64,000 bases of DNA. It comes from Corella eumyota (Eukaryota; Chordata; Ascidiacea; Phlebobranchia; Corellidae). Under the pieces are notes generated by a model. It was not told where the DNA came from and did no database searches. It saw only the letters and a program-made list of their open reading frames with translations. Both the position numbers and the translations under genes were made by a program. The stretch's first letter is position 1, and every line of letters begins with the position of its first letter. Below are positions 50,014 through 61,425 of the stretch, piece by piece. Location of the stretch: positions 6,828,501 through 6,892,500 of the forward strand of contig OY720097.1 of the NCBI GenBank assembly GCA_963082875.1, in the 5' to 3' direction.

Positions 50014-50883
50014 CATGTCAGGAACGTTAGGCGACTACGCTGAAATAGACAACGACTATGCAGACGCTAAGATAAACCAAGAGTAATATTACATTGCATT
50101 ACTTCAATTTTGTTGTTGATTTCAATTTATTTCTTATTCAAATATGCTAAGCAAGAAAAAGAGCGGGTAAGGTAGCTAGAAGGCGACAGAGAAATATGGT
50201 ATCGACAAAGAATTTAGTTGTGCAGTTTTTGTTTCTAGATCTTTGTAATTTTGTTCTTTATTGTAAGTCTTCTGCAATATGTAATTTCAAATCGCAGCGA
50301 TACAATTTGCTTTGTTGTTACCAAGATGCGATTTTCAACTTTGTTTATGGTTTCTTGTGTGTTACGATTAAAACTTTCTCTACATCAAAATTTTCACTAC
50401 ACAGAAGTAATTTTACGTCGTTACACTTCATCCTTTACTCGATTCTTTGCGAAGTTTCTTGGCTTTTTTGTTGTGTTTTTCCACATTGGTGGAGCTTTAT
50501 TTCTAATGATAGTTGGGTCGCCCGAAAATCGACCAAACGGATATGTAACTAATGGCCTTAAATTGTTGGTACTAGTAAATACTTTGTGCTTCGCGTGTTC
50601 ATCGCTTTTTGTTCACATCTCCACTACCTTTTTGTATTTCCGCATTATTTACAAATACTACGATGCACATAGAACGCAGTACTTACAAAATGTGCTTTCG
50701 ACACAAAAAATGGAGCTTGTAAAACAAAGTACAACTGTCAGCCTATTCGTCAGTGCTACTGACTTATGCATGATTTTAGGAACCATTTTTCTTAAAGATA
50801 TGCAGTTATTAAGAAACATTTTATTTAATGTTTTTGTTTTGGTATCTGTAAAAGTATCTCAGTCTACTATTAAAATATTTTAA
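50014..50883 (+). pseudogene. 7TM receptor-like, subfamily A, broken copy (A2)
   Basis: Closely similar to A1 along its whole length. The first ~75 codons are damaged: an inserted in-frame TAA after the NQE residues, a one-base loss just after (GCATTACTTC against GCATTTACTTC), and two codons changed to stops (AAGGTAGCT and ATTTAGTTG). From 50251 on the frame is intact for 210 codons, through helices 3-7 to the shared C-terminus QSTIKIF. An alternative is a shorter expressed protein from an internal start, but it would lack helix 1 and most of helix 2, so I call it a pseudogene. Confidence 0.8.
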
Positions 50884-51976
50884 AAGAATGCGTATAATAC
50901 AAACAGAATCAATTGCACTTTATTTTTGTAAATGTGTAAATGTATGTAATTTAATTCATACCTTATTAAAACAAAAATAAAACCAGATTTATTTGATAAA
51001 TAAAATATGTGTTGAAATCATTTGTTTATTTTTAAAATTAATCTTTTGTTGATAAATAAATATATGCATAAACAATATTTAAGAATATTACATAAATAAA
51101 TAAACCAAACATTACGTATTTAATTATTAAAACTAAAAAATTTTAGAACGAAATCATTTTAAAAAATTTAAAATATAATTTTTTAAATTTTAATAAACAA
51201 TTAAAAATTTAATTGCAATAAACAAAAAAAAGTTTTTAGAATATATTTTTTATTAGTATTTATATACATTAGACCAAAATTTAAATGATTAAAATTGATC
51301 TTTAATTTAATTTAAAAACAAGCATTTATATATGTTTAACAAACAAAAATTAATTTTTTAACTTAGTTTTAAGCTGTTGATATTAGAATATACATAAAAC
51401 TAAGTTTTAAACGTCTAAAATTGACATTTGATTTTAATAAAAAAATAATAATTTTAATAAAATTCTCAAACAAAAATTGTTATTAACATATTTTTTTAAA
51501 ACTTATATCATAATATACACTACACCAAATTTTAATGCTTAAAATCGAACTTTAATTTTTACGAACAAACAAGAATTTAAAAATATAAACAAACAAAATT
51601 AAAATTTTTAATCCATTTTTGAGTTATTGATATTGTGATATATAGCTGACCAAAGATTAAAAGCTCAATAACGATCTTTAAATTTTATAAAACAATCACT
51701 TATTAATAAGTAATTGGTAATAATTAAATTTTGTGTTAGGGTAGAGACAAAGGGGGGATGAGACACAATTTTATCATACGGTTTATCTCAACCTTGTTTT
51801 TCAATTTATTTAGTTTTTTATCTTCAATAGAAAATTTTTTTTATTTACTTATTTATTTAGGGTTGTGATTAACTAATACTTAACTATTATTTAGAAATCG
51901 AACACACAAAGTAAAAAGAAATATTACTTTATTAAATAAACATTTTTGAATTTTATTTTACAAAGTCGGTTTAAAT
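50884..51976. other. Spacer between A2 and B1, mostly satellite
   Basis: A-type 3' flank (to about 51000), then the AT-rich satellite (51110-51690), then the B1 3' flank containing GACAAAGGGGGGATGAGACA at 51742, a landmark repeated in the two other B units near 54837 and 57937. Confidence 0.6.
51110..51690 (+). repeat. AT-rich ~123-bp satellite, array 1
   Basis: Marker AACAAACAAAAATTAATT-like words recur near 51219, 51341, 51468 and 51590. Each unit has an ATATTATGATATACATTAGA-like core and a TTAATGCTTAAAATCGAACT-like segment, moderately diverged between units. Confidence 0.8.
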
Positions 51977-53065
51977 TTAGTTTCTTTTTCGTAAATGAAA
52001 AGCAGCTAGAAGTACTTTGCTGTAGCAATCCAATGAAAAAATGATGCTAAGCATGTTGATTAACAAACTAAGATCATAAACAGCCATTGGAACAGCCCAG
52101 GGCGTTTTAAATGGTATAAAATATGAAAAAATATAAGCCGAAATATCACTTAGAATGCAAACTAACGAACACAACACAATACGTTTAATAGCCGATACTA
52201 CTCTATCACCTTTCACCAAAGGTTTAGATTTCGATTTAGGACGTTTTTCTGTTAGGTTTATTGCGGTTTTGTGTGCTGATGTAACAGATAAATGATTGTT
52301 TGTTTGTAATGTTGAAAGATGGGTATTGTTGGTTTGGGTAGAACTTGATAAACAATCTTCCACTCGAACATGTGAAACGCTTACTATTTTGTTTTGTACA
52401 GCTCTGTGCTTTATTAGCGGGTAGATAAGTAAACACATAAGCACGGTCTGGGCTATAAATAAAGTTCCAACAAGAACAATGTTTGGAATTTGGTTTACAA
52501 TACGAACAACGCAGCCATTTTCGGAAGACATAAAACTCGATGGTGTAACAAAGAGGATTACACCCAGTAGGAAGTTTAACAAAAAAAAACAGCTACAACC
52601 CCAACTTAAAACTTTAATTTTGACTGTGTAAAGTTTACAAAATAAAGGCTGCAAGTAAAACGTGCGCTGTCTAAACCATAGGTAGAAGTAAAAAACCGTT
52701 ATAGACAATGCCAAAAGCACAATCGAAAACTCTATGGTTAACTCACAAATGTAATCATTTTCAGGGCTTGAACCATATCCAATTAGCAGCAAAACTTGCG
52801 TTGTAACAAAACGAGGTAAAGTCAGAGGCCCTACTAAAGCAACTATTTTCATTATTTTTTGCTCTTCTTTTTTATTAGACCGCCATTTACCAGTTTGGTA
52901 AACATAAATAACCACATTTATGGATATCCATATATCTGTGAGGATGCAAATTACAACAATGACTTCGGTTAGAATCCAGTCGTAACTATACAAAGCTACA
53001 TTCGTGCTGTTAGATGCACTATTTTCTGCTGTAGTGGCCGTCAGTATTTCAACTGGCGATGCCAT
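51977..53065 (-). CDS. 7TM receptor-like protein, subfamily B, intact copy (B1)
   Basis: Single exon. The first ATG in frame is at 53065 (an upstream TTG at 53074 is not used as start), giving 362 aa. The N-terminus has sequons (NSASNSTN). Seven helices: about residues 32-55, 70-95, 107-137, 152-175, 188-215, 287-308 and 320-345. Cys at helix 3 (NDYICELT) and in the second outer loop (SENGCVVR) fit the rhodopsin-type disulphide; the DRY position reads FRQR. The third inner loop is long, Ser/Thr/Asn-rich and basic (CLSSSTQTNNTHLS, KRPKSKSK). TM3-TM4 and the NGCV loop resemble subfamily A, suggesting distant kinship. The receptor family is not one I can name. Confidence 0.75.
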   Translation of the reverse strand: MASPVEILTATTAENSASNSTNVALYSYDWILTEVIVVICILTDIWISINVVIYVYQTGKWRSNKKEEQKIMKIVALVGPLTLPRFVTTQVLLLIGYGSSPENDYICELTIEFSIVLLALSITVFYFYLWFRQRTFYLQPLFCKLYTVKIKVLSWGCSCFFLLNFLLGVILFVTPSSFMSSENGCVVRIVNQIPNIVLVGTLFIAQTVLMCLLIYPLIKHRAVQNKIVSVSHVRVEDCLSSSTQTNNTHLSTLQTNNHLSVTSAHKTAINLTEKRPKSKSKPLVKGDRVVSAIKRIVLCSLVCILSDISAYIFSYFIPFKTPWAVPMAVYDLSLLINMLSIIFSLDCYSKVLLAAFHLRKRN

Positions 53066-53337
53066 TCTTCCCAAATATTAATATTATTTTCAAAAAATTA
53101 TTCTTCAACTTAAAATAAAAATCTATTTTTATGATTTTTTCAAACTTCTTTTTTATATATATACATGCAACAATAAAATTTTCAAGTGTGTAAAATATAA
53201 TATAAATTTGGCTGTTATGCTGTTACTCTATATTGAGACATTCTGAACAAACCTTTTTTTTACTCTATTTAAAAAATGGTTAGGCTACTATAATATGAAT
53301 GATCAGAGAACAATTGGTTTGCGTATGTAGTAATATG

Positions 53338-53520
53338 ACACGATTGAGTACAATTAGGCGTTTTTTCTCAGAAAAACTAACCGCAGTTTTTTCCTACTAC
53401 AAACCAGTCCAAAAAAGGCATGTCCCGATTGAGGAAAATTTAGCGGCTTTGTTCAGAAAACTAGCTGTAGTTTTTTCCTACTGTAAATCAGGCCAAAGCA
53501 CATTTTCAGCAAAACTCTAG
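53338..53520. repeat. ~80-bp minisatellite, two copies, in the B unit
   Basis: Two copies of a GAAAACTAGCTGTAGTTTTT-like, TCCTACTGTAAATCAGGCCA-like unit. The 73-codon open frame over it encodes an internally repeated peptide because of the repeat and is not taken as a gene. The same block occurs at about 56436-56620 in the next unit. Confidence 0.7.
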
Positions 53521-54179
53521 CCCAAAATTTTTTTTTTAAAATAAAGAAAACCTAAAACTCTATTCTTTTTCCTCAAAATGCAAAAATCTCAAAATTGCCT
53601 TTTTTTTAAAAAAATTTTAAAAATGTTTCTTTAAAAACTAATATTTATTTAAACTCAACTACAAAATTTTTTTTTTTTTAAACTTATATTTTTTTCTTTC
53701 TAAAAACGAAGTTTAAGGGTTCAAATTTCTTTCCTAAAAGTCAATTTTCCTTCGTCAAGGAAGGGTGCTGGGGGGGCATTATTAATGGGTATTTATTTTT
53801 TTTAAATATGTAGTGTTTATTTATTTTGTTTGTAAGATATTGAAAAACCTAATTTTTGAAATTTTTTAAAAATTAAATATGTAGTTTTTTTTAAATAAAT
53901 TAAAAAAAAAGTACAACAAACGGCTCAGAAAAGACAAAATAAGGTTAGTTTCCTATGTCTGCCAGCATATGAACTTACGACGATGACGTTGTGCGTCACG
54001 TGACTTGCGAGCGTAGGGATTTTCCCTATTTACAATATTTACCTTCAAATCCCGATATCTCAAAAACTACTTGACCATTTTTTAAAATAATGGTATCCTC
54101 GTGCAAGTTGAAAAAATTCGAACATAAATAAAAAATAAACCTGCGACCACACTATCTTTTTTTAATTAATAATTCGAAT

Positions 54180-54800
54180 ATTACGTATTTAAATATAAGA
54201 CTAAAAGGGTATTTAACTATTAAACTAAAACAATTTCAGAACAAAATTAATTTGAAAGTTTTAAAATATCAATCTCTTAATTTTATTAAACAAATAAGAA
54301 TTTAATTGCAATAAACAAGGAAAATTTTTAACATAACTTTTTTTATTAATATTTATATACATTAGACTATAATTTTAATAATTAAAATTGATCATTAATT
54401 TAATCAACAAACAAGCATTCAAATATGTTTAACAAACAAAAATTATTTTTTTTACCCAGTTTTAAGTTAATATCAGGATATACATTATATTAAATTTTAA
54501 AAGCATTAAAAGAATTTTTGATTTTAATAAAGAAACAAGAATTTAAGTATAATAAATAAACAAAAATTATTTTTAAATATTTATTTTAATTACTAATATT
54601 ATAATATAAATTTTACTAAATTTTTAATGCTTAATATCGAACTTTAATTTTTACGAACAAACAAGAATTTAAAAATATAAACAAACAAAATTTAAATTTT
54701 TAATCCATTTTTGAGTTATTGAGATTATGATATATAATTGACCAAAATTTAAAAGCTCAATAACGATCTTTAAATTTTATAAAACAATCACTTATTAATA
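54180..54800 (+). repeat. AT-rich ~123-bp satellite, array 2
   Basis: Same unit as array 1, almost identical to array 3 (57270-57895); part of the duplicated 3.1-kb unit. Confidence 0.8.
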
Positions 54801-55069
54801 AGTAATTAGTAATAGTTAAATTTTGTATTAGGGTGGAGACAAAGGGGGGATGAGACACAATTTTATCATACGGTTTATCTCAACCTTGCGAGTGTTTTAA
54901 ATTTATTTAGGTTTTTATCCTTAACAGAAAACATTTATTTACTCGTTTATTTAAGGATGTGGTGAAATAATACTTAACTAATATTTAAAAATCGAACACA
55001 CAAAGTAAAAAGAAATATTACTTTACTTAATATAATTTTCAAACGTTATTTTACAAAGTCGTTTTAAAT

Positions 55070-56157
55070 TTAGTTTTTTTTTCGAAAATGAAAAGCAGCT
55101 AGAAATATTTTGCCGTAGCAATCCAACGAAAAAATAACGCTGAGCAAGTTGATCAACAAACTAACATTATAAACAGCCGTTGGAACAACCCAGGGCGTTT
55201 TAAATGGTAAAAATATATAAAAATATAAGCCGAAATATCACTTAGAATGCAAACTAACGAACACAACACAATACGTTTAATAGCCGCTACTACTCTATCA
55301 CCTTTCACCAAAGGTTTAGATTTCGATTTAGGACGTTTTTCTGTTAGGTTTATTGCGGTTTTGTGTGCTGATGTAACAGATAAATGATTGTTTGTTTGTA
55401 ATGTTGAAAGATGGGTATTGTTGGTTTGGGTAGAACTTGATAAACAATCTTCCACTCGAACATGTGAATCGCTTACTATTTTGTTTTGTTCAGCTCTGTG
55501 CTTTATTAGCGGGTAGATAAGTAAACACATAAGCACGGTCTGGGCTATAAAAAAAGTTCCAACAAGAACAATGTTTGGAATTAGGTTTACAATACGAGGA
55601 ACGCAGCCATTTTCGGAAGACATAAAACTCGATGGTGTAACAAAGAGGATTACACCCAGTAGCTCGTTTAACAAAAAAAATCAGCCACAACCCCAACTTA
55701 AAACTTTAATTTTGACTGTGTAAAGTTTACAAAGTGAAGGCTGCAAGTAAAACGTGCGCTGTCTAAACCATAGGTAGAAGTAAAAAACCGCTATAGACAA
55801 TGCCAAAAGCACAATTGAAAACTCTATGGTTAACTCACAAATGTAATCATTTTCAGGGCTTGAACCATATCCAATTAGCAGCAAAACTTGCGTTGAAACA
55901 AAACGAGGTAAGGCTAAAAGCCCTACTAAAGCAACTATTTTCATTATTCTTCGCTCTTCTTTTTTATTAGACCGCCATTTACCAGTTTGGTAGAGATAAA
56001 TTGCCACATTTATAGATATCCATATATCTGTGAGGATGCAAATTACAACAATGACCTCGCTTTGAATCCAGTCTTAACTATACAAAGCTACGTTCGTGCT
56101 GTTAGATGCACTATTTTCTGCTGTAGTGGACGTCAGTATTTCAACTGGCGATGCCAT
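55070..56157 (-). pseudogene. 7TM receptor-like, subfamily B, broken copy (B2)
   Basis: ATG at 56157 and the stop at 55070-55072 correspond to those of B1. A Tyr codon near the N-terminus has become TAA (SLY-S-stop-DW in place of SYDW), a Cys codon after SWGCG has become TGA, and an indel near 55210 shifts the frame before the last helix. At least three lesions, so this is a pseudogene. It is otherwise close to B1 and B3, with its centre like B1 (SSFMSSENGC) and its 3' end like B3. Confidence 0.85.
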
Positions 56158-57269
56158 TCTTCCCAAATATTCATGATATTCTCAAAAAATTATTCTTCAA
56201 CTTAAAATAAAAATCTATTTTTTATGATTTTTTTCAAACTTCATTTTTTATATATATACATGCAACAATAAAATTTTCAAGTGTGTAAAATATAATATAA
56301 ATTTGGCTGTTATGCTGTTACTCTATATAAAGACATTCTGTACAAACCTTTTTTTTAATTCAATTAAAAAGTGGTTAGGCCACTATAATATGAATGTTCA
56401 GAGAACAATTGGTTTGCGTAAGTAGTAATATGGCATGTACCGATTGAGTACAATTAGGCGTTTTTTGTCAGAAAAACTAACCGCAGTTTTTTCCTACTAC
56501 AAACCAGTCCAAAAAAGGCATGTCCCGATCAAAGAAAATTTAGCGGCTTTGTTCAGAAAACTAGCTGTAGTTTTTTCCTACTGTAAGTCAGGCCAAAGCA
56601 CATTTTCAGCAAAACTCTAGCCCAAAATTTTTTTTTAAAAAATAAAGAAAACCTAAAACTCTATTCTTTTTCCTCAAAATGCAAAAACCTCAAAATTGCC
56701 TTTTTTTTAAAAAAAATTTTAAAAATGTTTCTTTAAAAACTAATATTTATTTAAACTCAACTAAAAAATTTTTTTTTTTTAAAACTTATATTTTTTTCTT
56801 TCTAAAAACGAAGTTTAAGGGTTCAAATTTCTTTCCTAAAAGTCAACTTTCCTTCGTCAAGGAAGGGTGCTGGGGGGCATTATTAATAGGTATTTATTTT
56901 TTTTAAATATGTAGTGTTTATTTATTTTGTTTGTAAGATATTGAAAAACCTAATTTTTGAAATTTTTTTTAAATTAAATATGTAGTTTTTTTTAAATAAA
57001 TTAAAAAAAAGTACAACAAACGGCTCAGAAAAGACAAAATAAGGTTAGTTTCCTATGTCTGCCAGCATATGAACTTACGACGATGACGTTGTGCGTCACG
57101 TGACTTGCGAGCGTAGGGATTTTCCCTATTTACAATATTTACCTTCAAATCCTGATATCTCAAAAACTACTTGACCATTTTTTTAAATAATGGTATCCTC
57201 GTGCAAGTTGAAAAAATTCGAACATAAATAAAAAATAAACCTGCGACCACACTATCTTTTTTTAATTAA

Positions 57270-57895
57270 TAATTCAAATATTACGTATTTAAATATAAGA
57301 CTAAAAGGGTATTTAACTATTAAACTAAAACAATTTCAGAACAAAATTAATTTGAAAGTTTTAAAATATCAATCTCTTAATTTTATTAAACAAATAAGAA
57401 TTTAATTGCAATAAACAAGGAAAAATTTTTAACATAACTTTTTTTATTAGTATTTATATAGACTATAATTTTAATAATTAAAATTGATCATTAATTTAAT
57501 CAACAAACAAGCATTCAAATATGTTTAACAAACAAAAATTATTTTTTTTACCCAGTTTTAAGTTGTTAATATCAGGATATACATTATATTAAATTTTAAA
57601 AGCATTAAAAGAATTTTTGATTTTAATAAAGAAACAAGCATTTAAATATAATAAATAAACAAAAATTATTTTTAAATATGTTTTTTAATTACTAATATTA
57701 TGATATAAATTTTACTAAATTTTTAATGCTTAATATCGAACTTTAATTTTTACGAACAAACAAGAATTTAAAAATATAAACAAACAAAATTTAAATTTTT
57801 AATCCATTTTTGAGTTATTGATATTGTGATATATAATTGACCAAAATTTAAAAGCTCAATAACGATCTTTAAATTTTATAAAACAATCACTTATT
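57270..57895 (+). repeat. AT-rich ~123-bp satellite, array 3
   Basis: Near-identical to array 2 apart from small indels, as expected for the tandem unit. Confidence 0.8.
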
Positions 57896-58168
57896 AATAA
57901 GTAATTGGTAATAATTAAATTTTGTATTAGGGTGGAGACAAAGGGGGGATGAGACACAATTTTATCATACGGTTTATCTCAACCTTGCGAGTGTTTTAAA
58001 TTTATTTAGGTTTTTATCCTTAACAGAAAACATTTATTTACTCGTTTATTTAAGGATGTGGTGAAATAATACTTAACTAATATTTAAAAATCGAACACAC
58101 AAAGTAAAAAGAAATATTACTTTACTTAATATAATTTTCAAACGTTATTTTACAAAGTCGTTTTAAAT

Positions 58169-59254
58169 TTAGTTTCTTTTTCGAAAATGAAAAGCAGCTA
58201 GAAGTACTTTGCCGTAGCAATCCAACGAAAAAATAACGCTGAGCAAGTTGATCAACAAACTAACATCATAAACAGCTACGTGAACAACCCTGGGCGTTTC
58301 AAATGGTATCAAATATGCGAAAATATAAGCCGAAATATCACTTAGAATGCAAACTACCGAGCATAAAACAATACGTTTAATAGCCGCTACTACTCTATCA
58401 CCTTTCAACAAAGGTTTAGATTTTAATTTTCGACGTTTTTCTGTTGGGTTTATTGCGGTTTTAGGTGCTGATGTAACAGATAAATAATTGTTTGTTAGTA
58501 ATGTTGAAAGATGGGTATTGTTGGTTTGGGTAGAACTTGATAAACAATCTTCCACTCGATTATGTGAAACGCTTACTATTTTGTTTTGTAAAGCTCTGTG
58601 TTTTATTAGCGGGTAGATAAGTAAACACATAAGCACGGTCTGGGCTATAAATAAAGTTCCAACAAGAACAGTGTTTGGAATTTGGTTTACAATACGAACA
58701 ACGCAGCCATTTTCGGAAGACTTAAATTTCAACTGTGAAACGAAAGAGATTGTACCCGGTAAAAATGTTAACAAAATAAAGCCACAACCCCAACTTAAAA
58801 CTTTAATTTTGACTGTGTAAAGTTTACAAAGTGAAGGCTGCAAGTAAAACGTGCGCTGTCTAAACCATAGGTAGAAGTAAAATACCGATAAAGACAATGC
58901 AAAAAGCACACTCAAAAAGTTTATGGTTAACTCACAAATGTAATCATTTTCAGGGCTTGAACCATAACCAATTAGCAGCAAAACTTGCGTTGAAACAAAA
59001 CGAGGTAAAGTCAGAGGCCCTACTAAAGCAACTATTTTCATTATTCTTCGCTCTTCTTTTTTATTAGACCGCCATTTACCAGTTTGGTAAAGATAAATTG
59101 CCACATTTATGGATATCCATATATCTGTGAGGATGCAAATTACAACAATGACTTCGGTTAGAATCCAGTCGTAACTATACAAAGCTACATTCGTGCTGTT
59201 AGATGCACTATTTTCTGCTGTAGTGGCCGTCAGTATTTCAACTGGCGATGTCAT
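58169..59254 (-). CDS. 7TM receptor-like protein, subfamily B, intact copy (B3)
   Basis: Single exon, ATG at 59254 (upstream TTG at 59263 not used), 361 aa, aligned to B1 over the full length. Helices and the Cys pair (YICELT, SENGCVVR) are kept. It differs from B1 mostly in blocks: the end of helix 3 (NFLSVLFALSLSVFY), helix 4 and the loop after it (TFLPGTISFVSQLKFKSS) and the loop before helix 7 (ETPRVVHVAV). These are outer or membrane parts where ligand contact would be expected, which hints at diversifying change or conversion tracts. Intact reading frame and conserved start suggest it is functional. Confidence 0.75.
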   Translation of the reverse strand: MTSPVEILTATTAENSASNSTNVALYSYDWILTEVIVVICILTDIWISINVAIYLYQTGKWRSNKKEERRIMKIVALVGPLTLPRFVSTQVLLLIGYGSSPENDYICELTINFLSVLFALSLSVFYFYLWFRQRTFYLQPSLCKLYTVKIKVLSWGCGFILLTFLPGTISFVSQLKFKSSENGCVVRIVNQIPNTVLVGTLFIAQTVLMCLLIYPLIKHRALQNKIVSVSHNRVEDCLSSSTQTNNTHLSTLLTNNYLSVTSAPKTAINPTEKRRKLKSKPLLKGDRVVAAIKRIVLCSVVCILSDISAYIFAYLIPFETPRVVHVAVYDVSLLINLLSVIFSLDCYGKVLLAAFHFRKRN

Positions 59255-59719
59255 TCTTTCCAAATTTTATGTTATTCTTAAAAAGTTATTACTCAACTTA
59301 AATTAAAAGTATTTTTTATGATTTTTTCCTAACTTCTTTTTTATATATATACACGCAACAATAAAATTTTCAAGTGTGTAAAATGTTACTCTATATTAAG
59401 ACATTCTGTACAAAAGTTTTTTAACTTATTTAAAAAATGGTTAGGCTACTATAATATGAATAATCAGAACACAATTGATTTGCGTAATAAAAGTAACAAA
59501 ACCTAATTTTAAACGCATCACTCATATCCCGGAAGCGGAGATTGAATTATGGTATTTTGTATTTGATAACCCAAAATAAAAACAAATAAAATAAAATCAA
59601 TAAATACTGGTAATACCTTTAAATAGATTGTATAAAACTATAAAAATAACATAATTCTATTGTTAAGAGCGGTTACAATTTAATTGTTTAATCGTTTTTT
59701 TTATTATTATTTGCAAACA

Positions 59720-60215
59720 AAATCCTACTTTCTTGTATATTATATAATATGATATTATAACATTACATATTGATTATAAATATTTTAAGATAAAACTAAT
59801 CAAATAATAAGAAAAATAAAATATATATTTTTATTTATATACAATTTTAAAAGTAATTTTGTATATAACAAACAAACAAAAATCTATTTCTAAATATAAT
59901 TTTAAATTACTAAAGTCATGACATACATTAGACTAAATTTTTAAGGCTTAATATTGATATTTGTCTTTAAACTAATAAACAAGCATTTAAATACAAAAAA
60001 AAAAATTATTTTTTTAAAATGTTTTTAAATTTCTAATATCATGATGTACGTTAGACCACAATTTCAATGCCTAATACTTTCCTTTGATTTTTAATAAATA
60101 AACAAAAATTAAATTTTTTAACCCATTGTTAAGTTATTATCATCTTAATATACAATTGACCGAAATTTAAAAACTTTAGGTCGACCTTTAAATCTTAATA
60201 AAAATGAATTATAGA
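59720..60215 (+). repeat. AT-rich ~123-bp satellite, array 4 (more diverged)
   Basis: Contains AACAAACAAAAATC, ATGACATACATTAGACTAA and ATGATGTACGTTAGACCA words with the same order and spacing as the other arrays but more substitutions. It lies between B3 and A3. Confidence 0.65.
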
Positions 60216-60558
60216 TAACTCAAAAAGGTATTATTACAGTTATAAAGCTTCATTTCATAATATTAATTAATGCAAAAAAGTATATTAATAGAGCAACATG
60301 TGCAATTAAATAAAAACATGTTTTTATAAACTAAATTGCTATAATTACAATTACATTTAATTACTGAAATTTAAATCGTTGTGCTAAATTTTCAAAATAA
60401 TTTTTTTTAAATATATTGCACAAACCATATGTTAACTGCTCACATTACATAATCTGCTTGAACGTAATATGATAAATTAAACAAAAGGAATGTTTTTTTG
60501 AAATTTAACTTTAAAATATGTCATGTAGGCATTTACTAATTAATCTTCAGTATTAACC

Positions 60559-61425
60559 ATGTCAGGCACGTCGGGCGACTACGCTGAAATAAGCAACAAC
60601 TATGCAGACGTTAAGATAGACCAAGAATATTATATTGCTTTTAGTTCAATTTTGTTGTTGATTTCGATTTATTTCTTGATCAAATATGCTAAGCAAGAAA
60701 AGGGGCGAGTGAGATTGTTAGAAGGCGAACGAGAAATATGGTATCGATGAAGAATTCAGTTGTGCAGTCTTTGTTCTTGGATCGGCGTAATTTTGTTCTT
60801 TACTGTAAGTCTTCTGCAGTATGTAATTTCAAATCGCAGCGTTACAATTTGCTTTGTTGTTACCAAGATGCGACTTTCAACTTTGTTTATGGTTTCTTGT
60901 GTGTTACGTTTAAAACTTTCTTTACATCAAAATTTTCATTACTCAGAAGCAATTTTACGACGTTACACTTCATCTTTTACTCGATTCTTTGCAAGGTTTC
61001 TTGGCTTTTTCGTTGTGCTTTCCTACATCGGTGGATGTATAATTCTATTGATAGTTGGGTGGGCCGAAAATCGACCAAACGGGTGTGTATTTATTGGTCC
61101 TGAATTGTTTTTACTTGTTTATGTTTAATGCTCAGGGATTTTTATGTTTATTGTTCACATCTCCACTACCTTTTTGTATTTCCACATTATTTACAAATAC
61201 TACGATGCACATAAAACACAGTACTTGCAAAATGTGCTTTCGGCACAAAAAATGGATCTTGTAAAACAAAGTACAACTGTCAGCCTATTCGTTAGTGCTA
61301 CTGACTTATGCATAATTTTAGGAACCATTTTTCTTAAAGATATGCAGTTATTAAGAAACATTTTATTTGATGTTTTTGTTTTGGTATCTGTAAAAGTATC
61401 ACAGTCCACTATTAAAATATTCTAA
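60559..61425 (+). pseudogene. 7TM receptor-like, subfamily A, broken copy (A3)
   Basis: Aligns with A1 from the same ATG context (ACCATG) to the same C-terminus without frame change, but two in-frame stops are present: TGA at about 60748-60750 (CGA TGA AGA where A1 has CGA CAA AGA) and TAA at about 61126-61128 (GTT TAA TGC where A1 has GCT TTA TGC). Everything else reads as a full 7TM protein, so inactivation looks recent. A sequencing error at both sites is unlikely but could be tested. Confidence 0.8.

Larger units (their letters stand above)
51700..59500. repeat. Tandem array of ~3.1-kb units carrying the B receptors
   Basis: Landmarks recur at a constant period: the GGGGGGATGAG word at about 51748, 54843 and 57943, and GGTTAGGC(T/C)ACTATAATATG at 53278 and 56373 (offset 3095). 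Units run about 51700-54830, 54830-57925 and a partial third to about 59500. Each unit holds 3' flank, a B gene and a long 5' flank with a minisatellite, a GTCACGTGAC/TAGGGATTTTCCCTA palindromic segment and a satellite array. Flanks of units 1 and 2 on the 5' side are nearly identical, as are those of units 2 and 3 on the 3' side. Confidence 0.85.

Noticed and set aside
53299-53520. 73-codon frame (and its copy at 56435) as a conserved small gene
   Set aside because: Its peptide repeat follows an ~80-bp DNA minisatellite, and its conservation is that of the whole duplicated 3.1-kb unit.
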